From: Planctomycetota bacterium
Lineage (GTDB): Bacteria > Planctomycetota > UBA1135 > UBA2386
Direction of reading: 5' to 3'
Assembly (NCBI GenBank): GCA_016713175.1
Contig: JADJPQ010000008.1
Location: 62,001-126,000 of the forward strand
Length of the DNA: 64,000 nt
Every line of letters begins with the position of its first letter. Positions within the stretch are counted from its first letter, which is position 1. The position numbers were made by a program, and so were the translations under genes. The notes under the pieces were generated by a model. That model was not told the origin of the DNA. It was given only the letters and a program-made list of their open reading frames with translations, and searched no databases. Positions 34,468 to 43,766 of the stretch are shown one piece after another.

Positions 34468-36438
34468 ATGGCAGCCGCCGGTGGCAACGAGGCTACGGTG
34501 CAGTCGCCGACCACCTGGACGGCGGCGTCGCCGTTGACCGTCTTGCCCGGGGTCGGGCCGGTGGTGGCGCGGCGGTTGGCAGCCGCAGGTCTGCGGACGC
34601 TGCGCGACCTGCTGCAGTTCTTCCCGCGACGTTATCGGCCACTGCGCGAACTGATCGCGCCAGTTGCCGATGCGGTGGGGACCCTGGTCCGTCTGCAGGG
34701 CACGGTCCGCAGCGTCCGTTCGGCCTGGCTGCCGGGCCGGCGGTCGATGGTCACGTTCGAGTTCGCCAGCGCGGATGGCACGCCGTTCCACGCCGCGTTC
34801 TTCAACCAGCCCTGGCTGCGCAAGAACTGGCCGCCAGGCACCGAGCGCGGGCTCGAAGGGCAGCTCGAACGCGACGGCCGGCGTTCGTACTGCGGCAAGC
34901 GCGCACTGCCGTTACCGATGGCGCCGGACCGGGCGCCGTGCAGTTGCGTTATCCCGAGATCGAGGGCGTGGGGGCGGCGCGCCTGGTGGTCTGGATCGGC
35001 GCCGTGCTGGCGGCGATCGATTGGCCGTCGCTGCCGTTGCCGCCGTTGCCGCCCGGACTCGACGAGCTGCACGTTGCCACCGCGTGAACTGTTCCTGGCG
35101 ATGCACCGGCCGACCGATGTCGCCACGCACGAACGCGCTCGGCTGCACTTCGCGGTGCGCGAGGCGGTGGCGTTGTTTGCGGCGGTCGAACAGGCGCGGC
35201 GCGCGCGCACCGCGCGGCAGGGTTGGTCGTTCGCGACCGATGCGCCCCTGGCGGAACGGATCCGCGCCCGCTTGCCGTTCGCGTTGACCGCCGACCAGGA
35301 CCTGGCGCTGGCGGCGCTGTTCGGCCGCTTGCGCGGGCCGGCGGCGATGGGCGCGTTGCTGCAGGGCGACGTCGGCACCGGCAAGACCGCGGTCGCCGTC
35401 GCCGTCGCACTCGCGGTGCTCGCGCGCGGCGGGCAGGTCGCGTTCCTGGCGCCGACCGAGATCCTCGCGGCACAACAGGCGGCCGCCGTCGCCGCGTGGC
35501 TTGGCGGCAGCAATGTCGAGGTGATCCTGCTGACCGCAGCGCTGACCCGAGCGGAGCGGCAGGCGATCGGCGAACGGCTGCGCACCGGCGGCCGGCACCT
35601 CGTCTTCGGCACCCATGCACTGTTGTCGGCGAGCGTCGCGTTCGCCTGCCTGGCGTTGGTGGTGATCGACGAGCAGCATCGGTTCGGCGTCGATCAGCGG
35701 ATGGCGTTGGTGCAGAAGGGCAAGGACCCACATGTGCTGGTGATGACGGCGACGCCGATTCCGCGCACGTTGGCGCTGACCATGTTCGGCGACCTCGATG
35801 TCGTGACGCTGCGCTCGCGACCGCCGGGGCGCCGTCCGGTGCCGGCGCGGTTCCTGGCCACCGACCGTTGGCCGCGGGTCCTCCGCTCGATCGCCCGGGC
35901 CATCCGTCGCGGCGGTCGGGTGTTCGTCGTCTGTCCGGCGGTCGGCGAGGATGGCGAGAAGGGCGGCGTCGTGCGGATGCAGCAGGTCCTGGCCACGCGC
36001 TTCAAGACCGCGTTGGTGCATGGCCGTCTGCCGCTGGCCGAACGGCAGGCGGCGATCGCGGCGTTTGCGCGCGGTGACACCGATGTGCTGATCGGCACCA
36101 CGGTGCTCGAAGTCGGCATCGATGTGCCGGCGGCGACGCTGATGGTCGTGGCGGCCGCCGAGCGCTTCGGCATCGGGCAGTTGCACCAACTGCGCGGTCG
36201 CGTCGGCCGCGGCCGCCGCCGTGGACTCTGCATCCTCTGTGGCGTCGATGGCGAGCGCGTGCGCGCCGTCAGTCGTACGCATGACGGGTTCGAGCTCGCC
36301 GAGGCCGATCTGGCGCTGCGCGGCAGCGGCGAACTGCTGGGCACCGCGCAGAGCGGGTTTGCCGAGCTGCGCGCGCTGGATCCGGTCGACGATCTGGGTC
36401 TGCTGCTGCGCGTTCGTGCGGCGGTGCGGGACCGATGA
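34468..36438 (+). CDS. recG: ATP-dependent DNA helicase RecG (with out-of-frame patch)
   Basis: 656 aa, remodels stalled replication forks and branched DNA. N-terminal HhH-like LPGVGPVVARRL, wedge domain with FFNQPWLRKNWPPG, then the helicase: GDVGTGKT (~300), VVIDEQHRFG, TATPIPRTLALT, LIGTTVLEVGIDVP and LHQLRGRVGRG. Between ~34931 and ~35087 the gene frame gives an Arg/Cys/Trp-rich string (residues ~155-206), while the +2 frame there encodes VQLRYPEIEGVG and ALPPLPPG-like family sequence. Two compensating one-base errors or mutations are implied. Elsewhere it is intact. The stop overlaps nnrE. Confidence 0.9.
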   Translation: MAAAGGNEATVQSPTTWTAASPLTVLPGVGPVVARRLAAAGLRTLRDLLQFFPRRYRPLRELIAPVADAVGTLVRLQGTVRSVRSAWLPGRRSMVTFEFASADGTPFHAAFFNQPWLRKNWPPGTERGLEGQLERDGRRSYCGKRALPLPMAPDRAPCSCVIPRSRAWGRRAWWSGSAPCWRRSIGRRCRCRRCRPDSTSCTLPPRELFLAMHRPTDVATHERARLHFAVREAVALFAAVEQARRARTARQGWSFATDAPLAERIRARLPFALTADQDLALAALFGRLRGPAAMGALLQGDVGTGKTAVAVAVALAVLARGGQVAFLAPTEILAAQQAAAVAAWLGGSNVEVILLTAALTRAERQAIGERLRTGGRHLVFGTHALLSASVAFACLALVVIDEQHRFGVDQRMALVQKGKDPHVLVMTATPIPRTLALTMFGDLDVVTLRSRPPGRRPVPARFLATDRWPRVLRSIARAIRRGGRVFVVCPAVGEDGEKGGVVRMQQVLATRFKTALVHGRLPLAERQAAIAAFARGDTDVLIGTTVLEVGIDVPAATLMVVAAAERFGIGQLHQLRGRVGRGRRRGLCILCGVDGERVRAVSRTHDGFELAEADLALRGSGELLGTAQSGFAELRALDPVDDLGLLLRVRAAVRDR

Positions 36439-37058
36439 TGACGCGCATCCTGTCGGTCGCCGAGGCGCGCGCGCTCGACCGCGATGCCGAAGTCCGCCTC
36501 GGCATGCCGACGCTGCTGTTGATGGAGAACGCGGCGCGGTCGGTGGCCGAGGTCGCGCGGACTCTCGGGGATCGCTTCGTGATCCTCGCTGGCGCGGGCA
36601 ACAACGGCGGCGACGGTCTGGCGGCGGCGCGGCACCTCGGCCGGTCCCGCTGCGCGATCTTCCTGCTGGCCGAACCCGTTCCCGGCAAGGCCAGGGACGC
36701 GGCGATGCAGGCGGCGATCCTGCGCGCCGCCGGCTGGACGATGGCGGTCGGCGAACGGCCGGATCCGGCGGCATTCCGCGATGCGGTCTGGATCGATGCG
36801 CTGTTCGGCACCGGGCTGGATCGACCGCTCCACGGTCCAGCACTCGCCTGGATCACCGCCTGCAATGCTGCCAAAGGGCCGCGACTGTGCGTCGACATTC
36901 CGTCCGGCCTGCACGGCGACACTGGCGAAGTGCTCGGTGCGGCGGTGCGCGGCGACGTCACGGTCACGTTCGTGGCGCCAAAACGCGGCATGACGGTCGG
37001 TGCGGGACCGCAGCATTGCGGCCGTGTCGAAGTCGTCGGGCTGGGTCTCCCGGACTGA
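36435..37058 (+). CDS. nnrE: NAD(P)H-hydrate epimerase
   Basis: 207 aa, YjeF N-terminal domain that epimerises damaged NAD(P)H hydrates. Motifs: LLMENAARSVAE, AGAGNNGGDGLAAARHL (the NNGGDG phosphate loop), WIDALFGTGLDRPL, and DIPSGLHGDTGEVLGAAV followed by VTFVAPKRGM. The fused or adjacent ADP-dependent dehydratase (NnrD) half is missing here, so only the epimerase step is encoded. ATGA overlap with recG. Confidence 0.92.
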   Translation: MMTRILSVAEARALDRDAEVRLGMPTLLLMENAARSVAEVARTLGDRFVILAGAGNNGGDGLAAARHLGRSRCAIFLLAEPVPGKARDAAMQAAILRAAGWTMAVGERPDPAAFRDAVWIDALFGTGLDRPLHGPALAWITACNAAKGPRLCVDIPSGLHGDTGEVLGAAVRGDVTVTFVAPKRGMTVGAGPQHCGRVEVVGLGLPD

Positions 37059-37059
37059 C

Positions 37060-38415
37060 TCAGTACTCGCCGATCGTCGCCACGCCGGCATTGCTGGCCG
37101 CGACGCCGAGCGCATTGCTGCCTGGAGCCAGCACGAAGCCCTGACTGGCAAACTGGACGCCGAGCAGCGTCGTACTCCTCGGGACCGACACGGCCTGCCG
37201 GGCGATGCCGCTCATCGGCGTCACCAGCGTCGTGGTGTCCGGACGCACGAACAGGCGGCACCCTGGCATGCCGAACGCGGTCATGTCGAACGGCAGCTGG
37301 TTGCCGTTCCAGTCCGTGGTCGACAGGCCATGCACGAACGCGGCCACACCGCCGGCTGCGGCGGTCAGTTCGAGTGCCCAGTTGATGCCGAGCATGGGTC
37401 GCGTGGCGCCTTGGGTCCGCAGCACCGGTACGGTGCTGCCGGCCATGCAGGCGGAACCGAACGGTTGCCAGGTCGCGGGGCGGCCGCTGCGGAACTCCCA
37501 CGTGTCGTTCAAGTAGCCGGTGATGTTGCCACCGAACATCAGGAACGAGTTGCGGGTCGGGTCGTACGCCAGCGAGAAGCTCCGCCGACCCGATGGGCCC
37601 GTCGGCCGGGTGTCCTCGATCCACTGCCGGCCGTCGTGTACCCAGGCACGATCGCTGAAGGTGCCGCCACCGTTCGTGAACCCGCCGAATTGCACGGCGA
37701 GGCCAGAGCCGAGGTCGAACCCGAGAGCGGTGTTGCCGAAGCCGGGTGGGCCAGCGCTGAGCGAGCCGACCATGGTCCAGTCATTGCCGTCGAAGGCCCA
37801 CAGATCGTTCAGCTCCGAGCCCGACCAGCCGCCGAAGAGCAGCACCTGGCCACCGCCCCAATCGCTGGCCATGCTGTGGGATTCGCGGAGCGACGGCGAA
37901 CTGGGCGGCGTCAACTGGGCCCAGTTGCCATTGCGCAACTCCCAGGTGTCCGCAACCTGCCCGGCGGTGCCACGGCCGCCGAACAGGATCAGCGAGTTGC
38001 GGGACGACAGCCAGGCCATCGCGCCCATCTGGCGCGTCGGCGGCGAGCTGGTGGGCTGGAGGTCGGTCCAGTTCGTGCCATCGTACGACCAGGTGTCGGC
38101 GAAGCCGGCGCCGCCGAACAGCATGACCCTGCCGGTGCCGACGTCGTACGCCATCGCGTGACCCCAGCGGGGGGGCGGCGCGTTCGCCGTGGTTCGCGGC
38201 AACCAGTTGCTGCCGTTCCACTCCCAGGTGTCGCCGAAGTTGGCGGCGCTGATGCCGCCGAACATCACGGTGACGCTGCGTGACAGGTCGAACGCGAGCT
38301 GGTGCCAGCCGCGGGCCGGCGGCACCGTCGTCGGTTGAAGCTGGGTCCAGCCCGACTGTGCGCCGGCGACGGCGGTCAACACCATCGGAAACATCGCGGC
38401 AGTGCGGCTGTGCAT
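37060..38415 (-). CDS. Secreted Kelch-repeat protein
   Basis: 451 aa from ATG 38415, with signal-like HSRTAAMFPMVLTAVAGAQ. Residues ~20-330 hold about six Kelch blades, each with an MFGG or LFGG strand and a DTWEW/W..DG..W strand. The last ~110 residues (FGMPGCRLFVRPD ... VSVPRSTTLLGVQFASQGFVLAPG) match the C-terminal module of the other secreted proteins here. Its stop is 1 bp from the convergent nnrE stop. Likely extracellular, with an unknown binding role. Confidence 0.78.
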   Translation of the reverse strand: MHSRTAAMFPMVLTAVAGAQSGWTQLQPTTVPPARGWHQLAFDLSRSVTVMFGGISAANFGDTWEWNGSNWLPRTTANAPPPRWGHAMAYDVGTGRVMLFGGAGFADTWSYDGTNWTDLQPTSSPPTRQMGAMAWLSSRNSLILFGGRGTAGQVADTWELRNGNWAQLTPPSSPSLRESHSMASDWGGGQVLLFGGWSGSELNDLWAFDGNDWTMVGSLSAGPPGFGNTALGFDLGSGLAVQFGGFTNGGGTFSDRAWVHDGRQWIEDTRPTGPSGRRSFSLAYDPTRNSFLMFGGNITGYLNDTWEFRSGRPATWQPFGSACMAGSTVPVLRTQGATRPMLGINWALELTAAAGGVAAFVHGLSTTDWNGNQLPFDMTAFGMPGCRLFVRPDTTTLVTPMSGIARQAVSVPRSTTLLGVQFASQGFVLAPGSNALGVAASNAGVATIGEY

Positions 38416-38699
38416 GGCGTATTGCAGGCAAGCGTAGCCGATTCCTGGCCGTCCAGGCGCGGCAGGATCGTGGGTTTGCGGTCGATAGCCGCGCGCGACC
38501 GTCACGTAACAACGCCCGGCGCGACATGGTGACGGCGAGCCACGCAGGGCGCGCCGGAATCAGCCGCCGACCGCGCGTTCGCCGAGTGCGGGGCAAGGGA
38601 GGGAGCGTAGCGGCGTTCGGCCGGTGCTGCCCAGGTCGGCCGCGCCGGTTACGGGTTGCCGTTCGGCCTGCGTTTGCCGTAGCGCGCTGGCGCCGGTCG

Positions 38700-39548
38700 T
38701 CAGTGCCGGCGGGCATCGTCGCGTCGCAGCACGGCCAGCACGCCGTGGTGATCGCTGGGCCACCGCCCATTCGCGCCGGCCGCGGTCAGCAGGCCCGCAT
38801 CGACGGTCGCGAGGGCACTGCCCGCGAGCACATGGTCGATCTTGTCGCCGGTCATGCGACCGGTGAACGCGTGGAACGTGCCGACCGCCGTCGCCGCGGG
38901 CTGCCGATCGCGGAACGTGTCGCGCAGGCCGCCCGTTTTCAGGGCGAGCAGCGCCGGAGAACGTTCGCCGCAGTTGAAGTCGCCGAGCAGCACGCAGGCA
39001 CCGCCTTCGGGCGCCAGGCGTTCGACCAGCAGGTCGCCGCTACGCGCCCGGGCCTCTTCGCCGCGATGGTCGAAATGCGCATTGGCGACGAACAGGCGGC
39101 TGCCATCGGCGAGGTCCTCCAGTTCGGCCCAGGTGCAGATGCGGGTCAGCGCCGCATCCCAACCGATCGAACCGGGAACTGCCGGCGTCGGGCTGAGCCA
39201 GAAATCGCCATGCCCGATGACGGCAAAGCGCCGCCGGTCGATGAACAGCGCTGCGTGTTCGCCGCGATCGCCGCCGTCGCGACCCTGTCCGATCCGCTGG
39301 TGTTCGGGCAGGTGCTGCTGCAGGAACGTGAGCTGGAAGTCGAGAGCCTCCTGCACGCCAAGGATCTGCGGCGCCGCCGCGGTGATCTGGCGAGCGAGTT
39401 CGTCGCAGCGATGCGGCCACGCGTTGACGCCATCCCGGGCGCTGCCGTAGCGGATGTTCCAGCTGAGCACGGTGAACGCGGTGGCATCGGGAAGGGGTGT
39501 CGTAGCGCAGGCGGCGAGCATGCAGGTCAAGACCAGGCTGCGGTGCAT
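38700..39548 (-). CDS. Endonuclease/exonuclease/phosphatase-family lipoprotein
   Basis: 282 aa. Lipobox MLAACA (Cys ~14). DNase-I/Mg-phosphodiesterase fold: VLSWNIRYGS, GVQEAL (metal Glu), VANAHFDHRG, LLGDFNCG and GDKIDHVL, ending PSDHHGVLAVL with the catalytic His. Substrates in this family range from nucleic acids to phosphoinositides and sphingomyelin. As a lipoprotein it acts outside the cytoplasm. A divergent PGPGW-type membrane gene starts 75 bp away. Confidence 0.87.
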   Translation of the reverse strand: MHRSLVLTCMLAACATTPLPDATAFTVLSWNIRYGSARDGVNAWPHRCDELARQITAAAPQILGVQEALDFQLTFLQQHLPEHQRIGQGRDGGDRGEHAALFIDRRRFAVIGHGDFWLSPTPAVPGSIGWDAALTRICTWAELEDLADGSRLFVANAHFDHRGEEARARSGDLLVERLAPEGGACVLLGDFNCGERSPALLALKTGGLRDTFRDRQPAATAVGTFHAFTGRMTGDKIDHVLAGSALATVDAGLLTAAGANGRWPSDHHGVLAVLRRDDARRH

Positions 39549-39622
39549 GCCGGCGAATCTACTGTTCTGCGAGGCGGATCTGCGGCAGGAACGGCGTGCC
39601 GGTGGCGACTACCATCCCGGCG

Positions 39623-40045
39623 ATGGTGGCGTCCTTCGACGGACTGTGGCAGTGGCTGACCGACCACTCGACGATCGTCGTCTGGTTGTTCGGCGCGTCG
39701 ATCGGCTCGCTGGTGCTGGTCGCCGCGCTGCTGCCGATGATCGTCGTGCGGATGCCGGCGGACCACTTCCTGGTGTCGCGGCGCGAACTGACCGCGCGGC
39801 GGGGCATCGGACATCTGCTGGTGCGCATCGGCAAGAACCTGCTCGGGGTCGTGTTCGTGCTGGCCGGCCTGGCGATGCTGGTGTTGCCGGGGCAGGGGGT
39901 GCTGACCATCCTGGTCGGACTGTTGTTGCTGGAGTTTCCGGGCAAACGAAGGCTCGAACTACGGGTGGTCCGGCGACCGGCGATCCTCGCGTTCATCAAT
40001 GGACTGCGGGCTCGGCGAGGTCGGCCGCCGTTGCGGGTCGACTAG
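39623..40045 (+). CDS. PGPGW-domain small membrane protein
   Basis: 140 aa from ATG 39623; an in-frame GTG at 39596 is an alternative. TM helices at ~20-42 and ~70-102. The second ends in LVLPGQGVLTILVGLLLLEFPGKRRLE, a clear relative of the PGPGW motif (PF09656; here PGQG). Function of this family is unknown. Not obviously operonic with its neighbours. Confidence 0.65.
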   Translation: MVASFDGLWQWLTDHSTIVVWLFGASIGSLVLVAALLPMIVVRMPADHFLVSRRELTARRGIGHLLVRIGKNLLGVVFVLAGLAMLVLPGQGVLTILVGLLLLEFPGKRRLELRVVRRPAILAFINGLRARRGRPPLRVD

Positions 40046-40094
40046 CGGGCAAGGCCGATCAGCGGGCTGCTGTCCGCCACGAGCAACGTGACCG

Positions 40095-40190
40095 TCATCG
40101 ACCGAGTTCGTCGTTCAGCTGTTCTTCGTCGAGGTTGATGGTCGGGACGCCAAGTTGGGCGGTAGCGTCGAGGAACTCGGGCTTCGTCAT
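40095..40190 (-). CDS. Candidate 31-aa acidic microprotein
   Basis: ATG at 40190 with a GGAG sequence nine bases upstream. It encodes 31 aa (MTKPEFLDATAQL ... DEEQLNDELGR), rich in Asp, Glu, Asn and Leu and unlike the Arg/Ala/Pro-rich shadows elsewhere. It fills a 182-bp gap between the PGPGW gene and the hydrolase. Two short helices are likely. No family is recognised. Confidence 0.4.
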   Translation of the reverse strand: MTKPEFLDATAQLGVPTINLDEEQLNDELGR

Positions 40191-40227
40191 GCCCGCGATC
40201 TCCGTGCTGGTGTGCGATGATCCTGTG

Positions 40228-41313
40228 ATGATTCGTCCCAGGTCGCGTCAGGGCGCACTCGCCGTGATGGCGCTGATGCTCGCGGCCGCGACGCTCCCCG
40301 CCACAATCGGCACGTTGGCTCTCGTCTTTGGCGGCACTTCGGTGGCGAGGCTCATGGGGTGCATGGCGCTTGCGGGGGTCGGCCTGGCCGTCCTTGCCGT
40401 GGCGCGAGGTCGCTCGGGCCGGCGACTGGGTGCCGTCACCGCCGGCGCGGCGTCGTTCTGCGTCATCTGGCTGCTGTGGCCCGCAGGCGGAACTTCGCCC
40501 TCGAGCTCCACGATCCGCGCGCGGTTCCTCGATGACCGGCCGCGCCGCCCCTGGCTTGCCGGTGTCGCCGAACAGGATCTCATCGCCACCGGCGCATGGC
40601 TCGGCCTCACGTCATCCGAGTACCGCAGCACCGACGGCATGGCGGCCGAGTGCGAGCAATTGGCCGCCGACGCGCGGCACTTCGGCAACACCGACTCCTG
40701 GGTGGTGCCGGGGTGGTTTGGCGATCCCGGTCACTACTGGCTCGCGGTGCCCGCAGGCGAAGGACCGTTCCCGCTGCTGGTGTTCGCCCATGGCAGTGGC
40801 GGCAACTTCCGGTTCTATGCGCGAACGGTCGGTCTGGTCGCCGCTGCGCACGGCGTGCTGGCGGCGTTTCCGACGATGGGGCTGCTGCCTTGGGCGGACG
40901 AACGCGGCGCGGAACGCATGGCTGCCGTGGTCGCCCATGTCGCCCGTGACTTCGCCGTCGATCCGACGCGGATCACGTTCGTCGGCATCTCGGCGGGTGC
41001 GCCCAGTGCGCTGGCTGCGGCCGCCGTTCCCGCTGGCCCGCCGGCGCGCGTCGTGCTGATCTCGGGTGTGTATCGCGAGCCAGTAGCGCAGTTGGCCAAC
41101 CGTTCGCTGTGGATCTGGCATGGTCAGGATGACGAACGAGCGCCGCTGGCGGCGGTGCAGCGGTTCATCGATGGCGCCAGGGCGCAGAGTCCGCCACCGG
41201 CGGTGACCGTGAACTTCGTGCCGGGGCGCGATCACATGCTGCTGCTGAGTGAACCGGAGTCGGTGACCGCGGACCTGGTGGCCGTCGCGAAAGCACCTCG
41301 CGGGGCACGCTGA
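40228..41313 (+). CDS. Membrane-anchored alpha/beta hydrolase
   Basis: 361 aa from ATG 40228. Three N-terminal TMs (~10-35, 38-58, 68-88), then an alpha/beta-hydrolase domain (~135-355): VFAHGSGGN (oxyanion region), FVGISAGAPS with the nucleophile Ser in GxSxG, GQDDERAP with the acid and GRDHMLLL with the His. It resembles dienelactone-hydrolase/PET-type serine esterases, but the substrate is unknown. Three membrane helices on such an esterase is unusual. Confidence 0.78.
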   Translation: MIRPRSRQGALAVMALMLAAATLPATIGTLALVFGGTSVARLMGCMALAGVGLAVLAVARGRSGRRLGAVTAGAASFCVIWLLWPAGGTSPSSSTIRARFLDDRPRRPWLAGVAEQDLIATGAWLGLTSSEYRSTDGMAAECEQLAADARHFGNTDSWVVPGWFGDPGHYWLAVPAGEGPFPLLVFAHGSGGNFRFYARTVGLVAAAHGVLAAFPTMGLLPWADERGAERMAAVVAHVARDFAVDPTRITFVGISAGAPSALAAAAVPAGPPARVVLISGVYREPVAQLANRSLWIWHGQDDERAPLAAVQRFIDGARAQSPPPAVTVNFVPGRDHMLLLSEPESVTADLVAVAKAPRGAR

Positions 41314-41335
41314 GTCGCGCCGGCGCCAGCCTGGT

Positions 41336-41974
41336 TCACGCTCGCCGCCGGACGAACAGCGTGCCGGTCAACGTGCCACCGACGATCGTCAACGGCACCC
41401 AGAAGCCGAACTGCGCGATGCACGCCGAGACCATCGTCGTCGGCAGATCGCGTTCGATGCCAGGCGGACCGAACTTCGTGTAGTGCGTGTCCCAGCCCTG
41501 CGTCTTCGCCAGCCAGGTCAACGCCACGACCAGCGCGCGCGCCGGCAGCGCATACAGCAGCATGAGCCACGCCAGCCGCGGCCACACGAAGAACATTGCG
41601 ACCGCGCTGATCGTGGCGACGGCGGCGCCAGTCAGCACTGCGGTACGCACCGCAGTGAAGGTCTCGTCACTCTGGTCGCCGCCGACGAGCGGCCCGAACT
41701 CCTGGGCCACCGTGGTAATCACCAGGAGGAGCGCGAGCAGCGCCCAGACGAACGCGAGGCGGACCTGCGGCCTGTTGCCAGTTGTGGCGAGTGCGCGGCC
41801 AAACCACGCACCGAACACGAAGATGCACCAGGTGATGCCGAGCGGCAGCAGGCGACCGCCGGAGACGCTGGTCAGCCAGCCGTTCACCTCCGCGACCAGG
41901 CGCAACACCGAGATCAGCGCGGTCACCAGGGATGGCCAGAACAACAGGCGGAGCCCGGGGAGACAGTTGTTCAT
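41336..41974 (-). CDS. Hypothetical membrane protein (212 aa)
   Basis: ATG at 41974 overlaps the stop of the upstream reading frame (ATGA). Five to six hydrophobic spans (~10-30, 40-60, 75-95, 110-135, 140-160, 185-205). No motifs recognised. It converges with the hydrolase gene (22-bp gap). Confidence 0.65.
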   Translation of the reverse strand: MNNCLPGLRLLFWPSLVTALISVLRLVAEVNGWLTSVSGGRLLPLGITWCIFVFGAWFGRALATTGNRPQVRLAFVWALLALLLVITTVAQEFGPLVGGDQSDETFTAVRTAVLTGAAVATISAVAMFFVWPRLAWLMLLYALPARALVVALTWLAKTQGWDTHYTKFGPPGIERDLPTTMVSACIAQFGFWVPLTIVGGTLTGTLFVRRRA

Positions 41975-42351
41975 CGGATTTCGGGGAACAGCGTGTCGCG
42001 CAGCCGGTCGCCAGGACCCTGCAGCCACAAGTGACCAACACCGAGGTGGAACGCCGCGAAGTCATCCTCGGCCCCGCCAACCGAACGGATGGCCGCCGCG
42101 GTCACGGTGTGCGCTCCGTCGATTCTCGCCGCGCGCAGCACCTGCCATGCCTGGCGTTCCTGGGTTGGTGCGATCGCTGCCAGCACGAGCGGCAGCAGCC
42201 GGAATCCGCGGATACCTGCGAGCATCGCAGCAGCATTGCGCTGCGGGCAGGCGAAAGCGAGGCGTCGCTCGGGCCCGAGTGCGCAGAAAGCCCGGGCCGG
42301 TGGCGGGCATTCGGCAGCGACCCCGCCGCCGCCACGCATGCACACGATCAT
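41971..42351 (-). CDS. Hypothetical protein upstream of membrane protein
   Basis: About 126 aa from ATG 42351 (in-frame ATGs also at 42339 and 42396). Its stop overlaps the next ATG, which supports it as a real gene. A hydrophobic stretch lies in the middle (GIRGFRLLPLVLAAIAP), and the end reads DDFAAFHLGVGHLWLQGPGDRLRDTLF. Unrecognised. Its start overlaps the divergent tnaA start by up to 14 bp, so one of the two starts may be placed too far out. Confidence 0.45.
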   Translation of the reverse strand: MIVCMRGGGGVAAECPPPARAFCALGPERRLAFACPQRNAAAMLAGIRGFRLLPLVLAAIAPTQERQAWQVLRAARIDGAHTVTAAAIRSVGGAEDDFAAFHLGVGHLWLQGPGDRLRDTLFPEIR

Positions 42352-43750
42352 CGAGCCGTTCCGCATCAAGTCCGTCGAGCCGTTCGCGATCACCACCGAG
42401 GATCATCGCCGTCGCGCACTCGCCGCAGCGCACTGGAACCTGTTCGCGCTGCGGGCCGAGGACGTGATGATCGACCTGCTGACCGACTCCGGCACCGGGG
42501 CGATGTCGGCCCGGCAGTGGGCGGCGATCATGCTCGGCGACGAGAGCTACGCCGGCAGTTCGTCGTTCTTCGAACTCGAACAGGTCGTGCGCGACCTGAC
42601 CGGCTATCGGCACGTCTTTCCGGTGCATCAGGGTCGCGCCGCCGAACGGATCCTGTTCACGCTGCTGGTCGACCGCAGCAAGACGGTGCCCAACAACGCG
42701 CACTTCGACACCACACGGGCCAACATCGAGTTTCTCGGTGGCACGGCGCTGGATTTCCCGAGCGCCGGGGCCAGCGATTTCGCCCACGCGGCGCCGTTCA
42801 AGGGCGACATCGACCTGGCGGCACTGCGGACGTTCCTGGCGAACGCGCCGGTCGGCGCCGTGCCGTTCGGCATGATGACGATCACCAACAACCGGATGGG
42901 TGGGCAGCCGGTGTCGTTGGCCAACCTGCGGGCGGCGGCGGCGGCCTATCACGGCCATGGCGTGCCGTGCTTCCTCGATGCGGCGCGCTTTGCCGAGAAT
43001 GCGTGGCTGATCAAGCAGCGCGAGCCGGGCCAGCAGCAGCGGCCGTTGCGCGACATCGCGCACGAACTGTTCCGGCTCGCCGACGGCTGTCTGATCTCGG
43101 CGAAGAAGGACGGGCTGGTCAACATCGGCGGCATCCTGGCGTTGAACGACGATGCGCTGGCGGCGCGCGTGCGCGAACTGCTGATCCTGACCGAGGGTTT
43201 TCCGACCTATGGTGGGCTCGCCGGTCGCGATCTGGCGGCGCTGGCGCAGGGGCTGCGCGAGGTGCTGGACGAGGACTACCTGGCCTATCGGGAAGCGAGC
43301 GCGCGCTATCTGGCCGATGCGCTCGAACGACTCGACGTGCCGATCGTCAAGCCGGCGGGCCTGCACGCGGTCTATGTCGACGCCCGCGCGCTGTTGCCGC
43401 AGATCCCGCCGCACGAACTGCCGGGCCAGGCGTTGTGCTGCGAGTTGTACGTGCGCGGCGGCATTCGCGCGGTCGAGATCGGCACGTTGATGTTCGGTCG
43501 GTCGAATCCGGCGACCGGCGAGACGGTGCCGGCCGAGGCGGATCTCGTACGGTTGTGTCTGCCCCGGCGGGTCTACACCCAGAGTCACGTGGACTGGGTG
43601 GTCGAAACGTTCGCGCAAGTCGTGCGGGATCGCGCGCGGCTGCGGGGGCTTCGGATCGAGGAACAGCCGCGCTATCTGCGGGCGTTCACGGCGAAGTTGC
43701 GGCCGGTGGCGGCGCCGGTCGGGGTAGCAAACGAGCGATCACGGCCCTGA
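42338..43750 (+). CDS. tnaA: Tryptophanase (tyrosine phenol-lyase family)
   Basis: 470 aa, the full length of TnaA. PLP-dependent cleavage of tryptophan to indole, pyruvate and ammonia. Start MHTIIEPFRIKSVEPF fits the family. Key regions: LTDSGTGAMSARQWAAIMLGDE, GRAAERILF, TITNNRMGGQPVS, DAARFAENAW and LISAKKDGLVNIGG, which contains the Schiff-base Lys. Tyrosine phenol-lyase is the close alternative and cannot be excluded by eye. No tnaB permease or TnaC leader is seen; the upstream DNA is occupied by a minus-strand ORF. Confidence 0.9.
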   Translation: MHTIIEPFRIKSVEPFAITTEDHRRRALAAAHWNLFALRAEDVMIDLLTDSGTGAMSARQWAAIMLGDESYAGSSSFFELEQVVRDLTGYRHVFPVHQGRAAERILFTLLVDRSKTVPNNAHFDTTRANIEFLGGTALDFPSAGASDFAHAAPFKGDIDLAALRTFLANAPVGAVPFGMMTITNNRMGGQPVSLANLRAAAAAYHGHGVPCFLDAARFAENAWLIKQREPGQQQRPLRDIAHELFRLADGCLISAKKDGLVNIGGILALNDDALAARVRELLILTEGFPTYGGLAGRDLAALAQGLREVLDEDYLAYREASARYLADALERLDVPIVKPAGLHAVYVDARALLPQIPPHELPGQALCCELYVRGGIRAVEIGTLMFGRSNPATGETVPAEADLVRLCLPRRVYTQSHVDWVVETFAQVVRDRARLRGLRIEEQPRYLRAFTAKLRPVAAPVGVANERSRP

Positions 43751-43766
43751 TCGGATGTTCACGGAA

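Noticed and set aside
34931..35090. Programmed frameshifting in recG
   Set aside because: No slippery heptamer or downstream stem was seen, and two opposite shifts would be needed.
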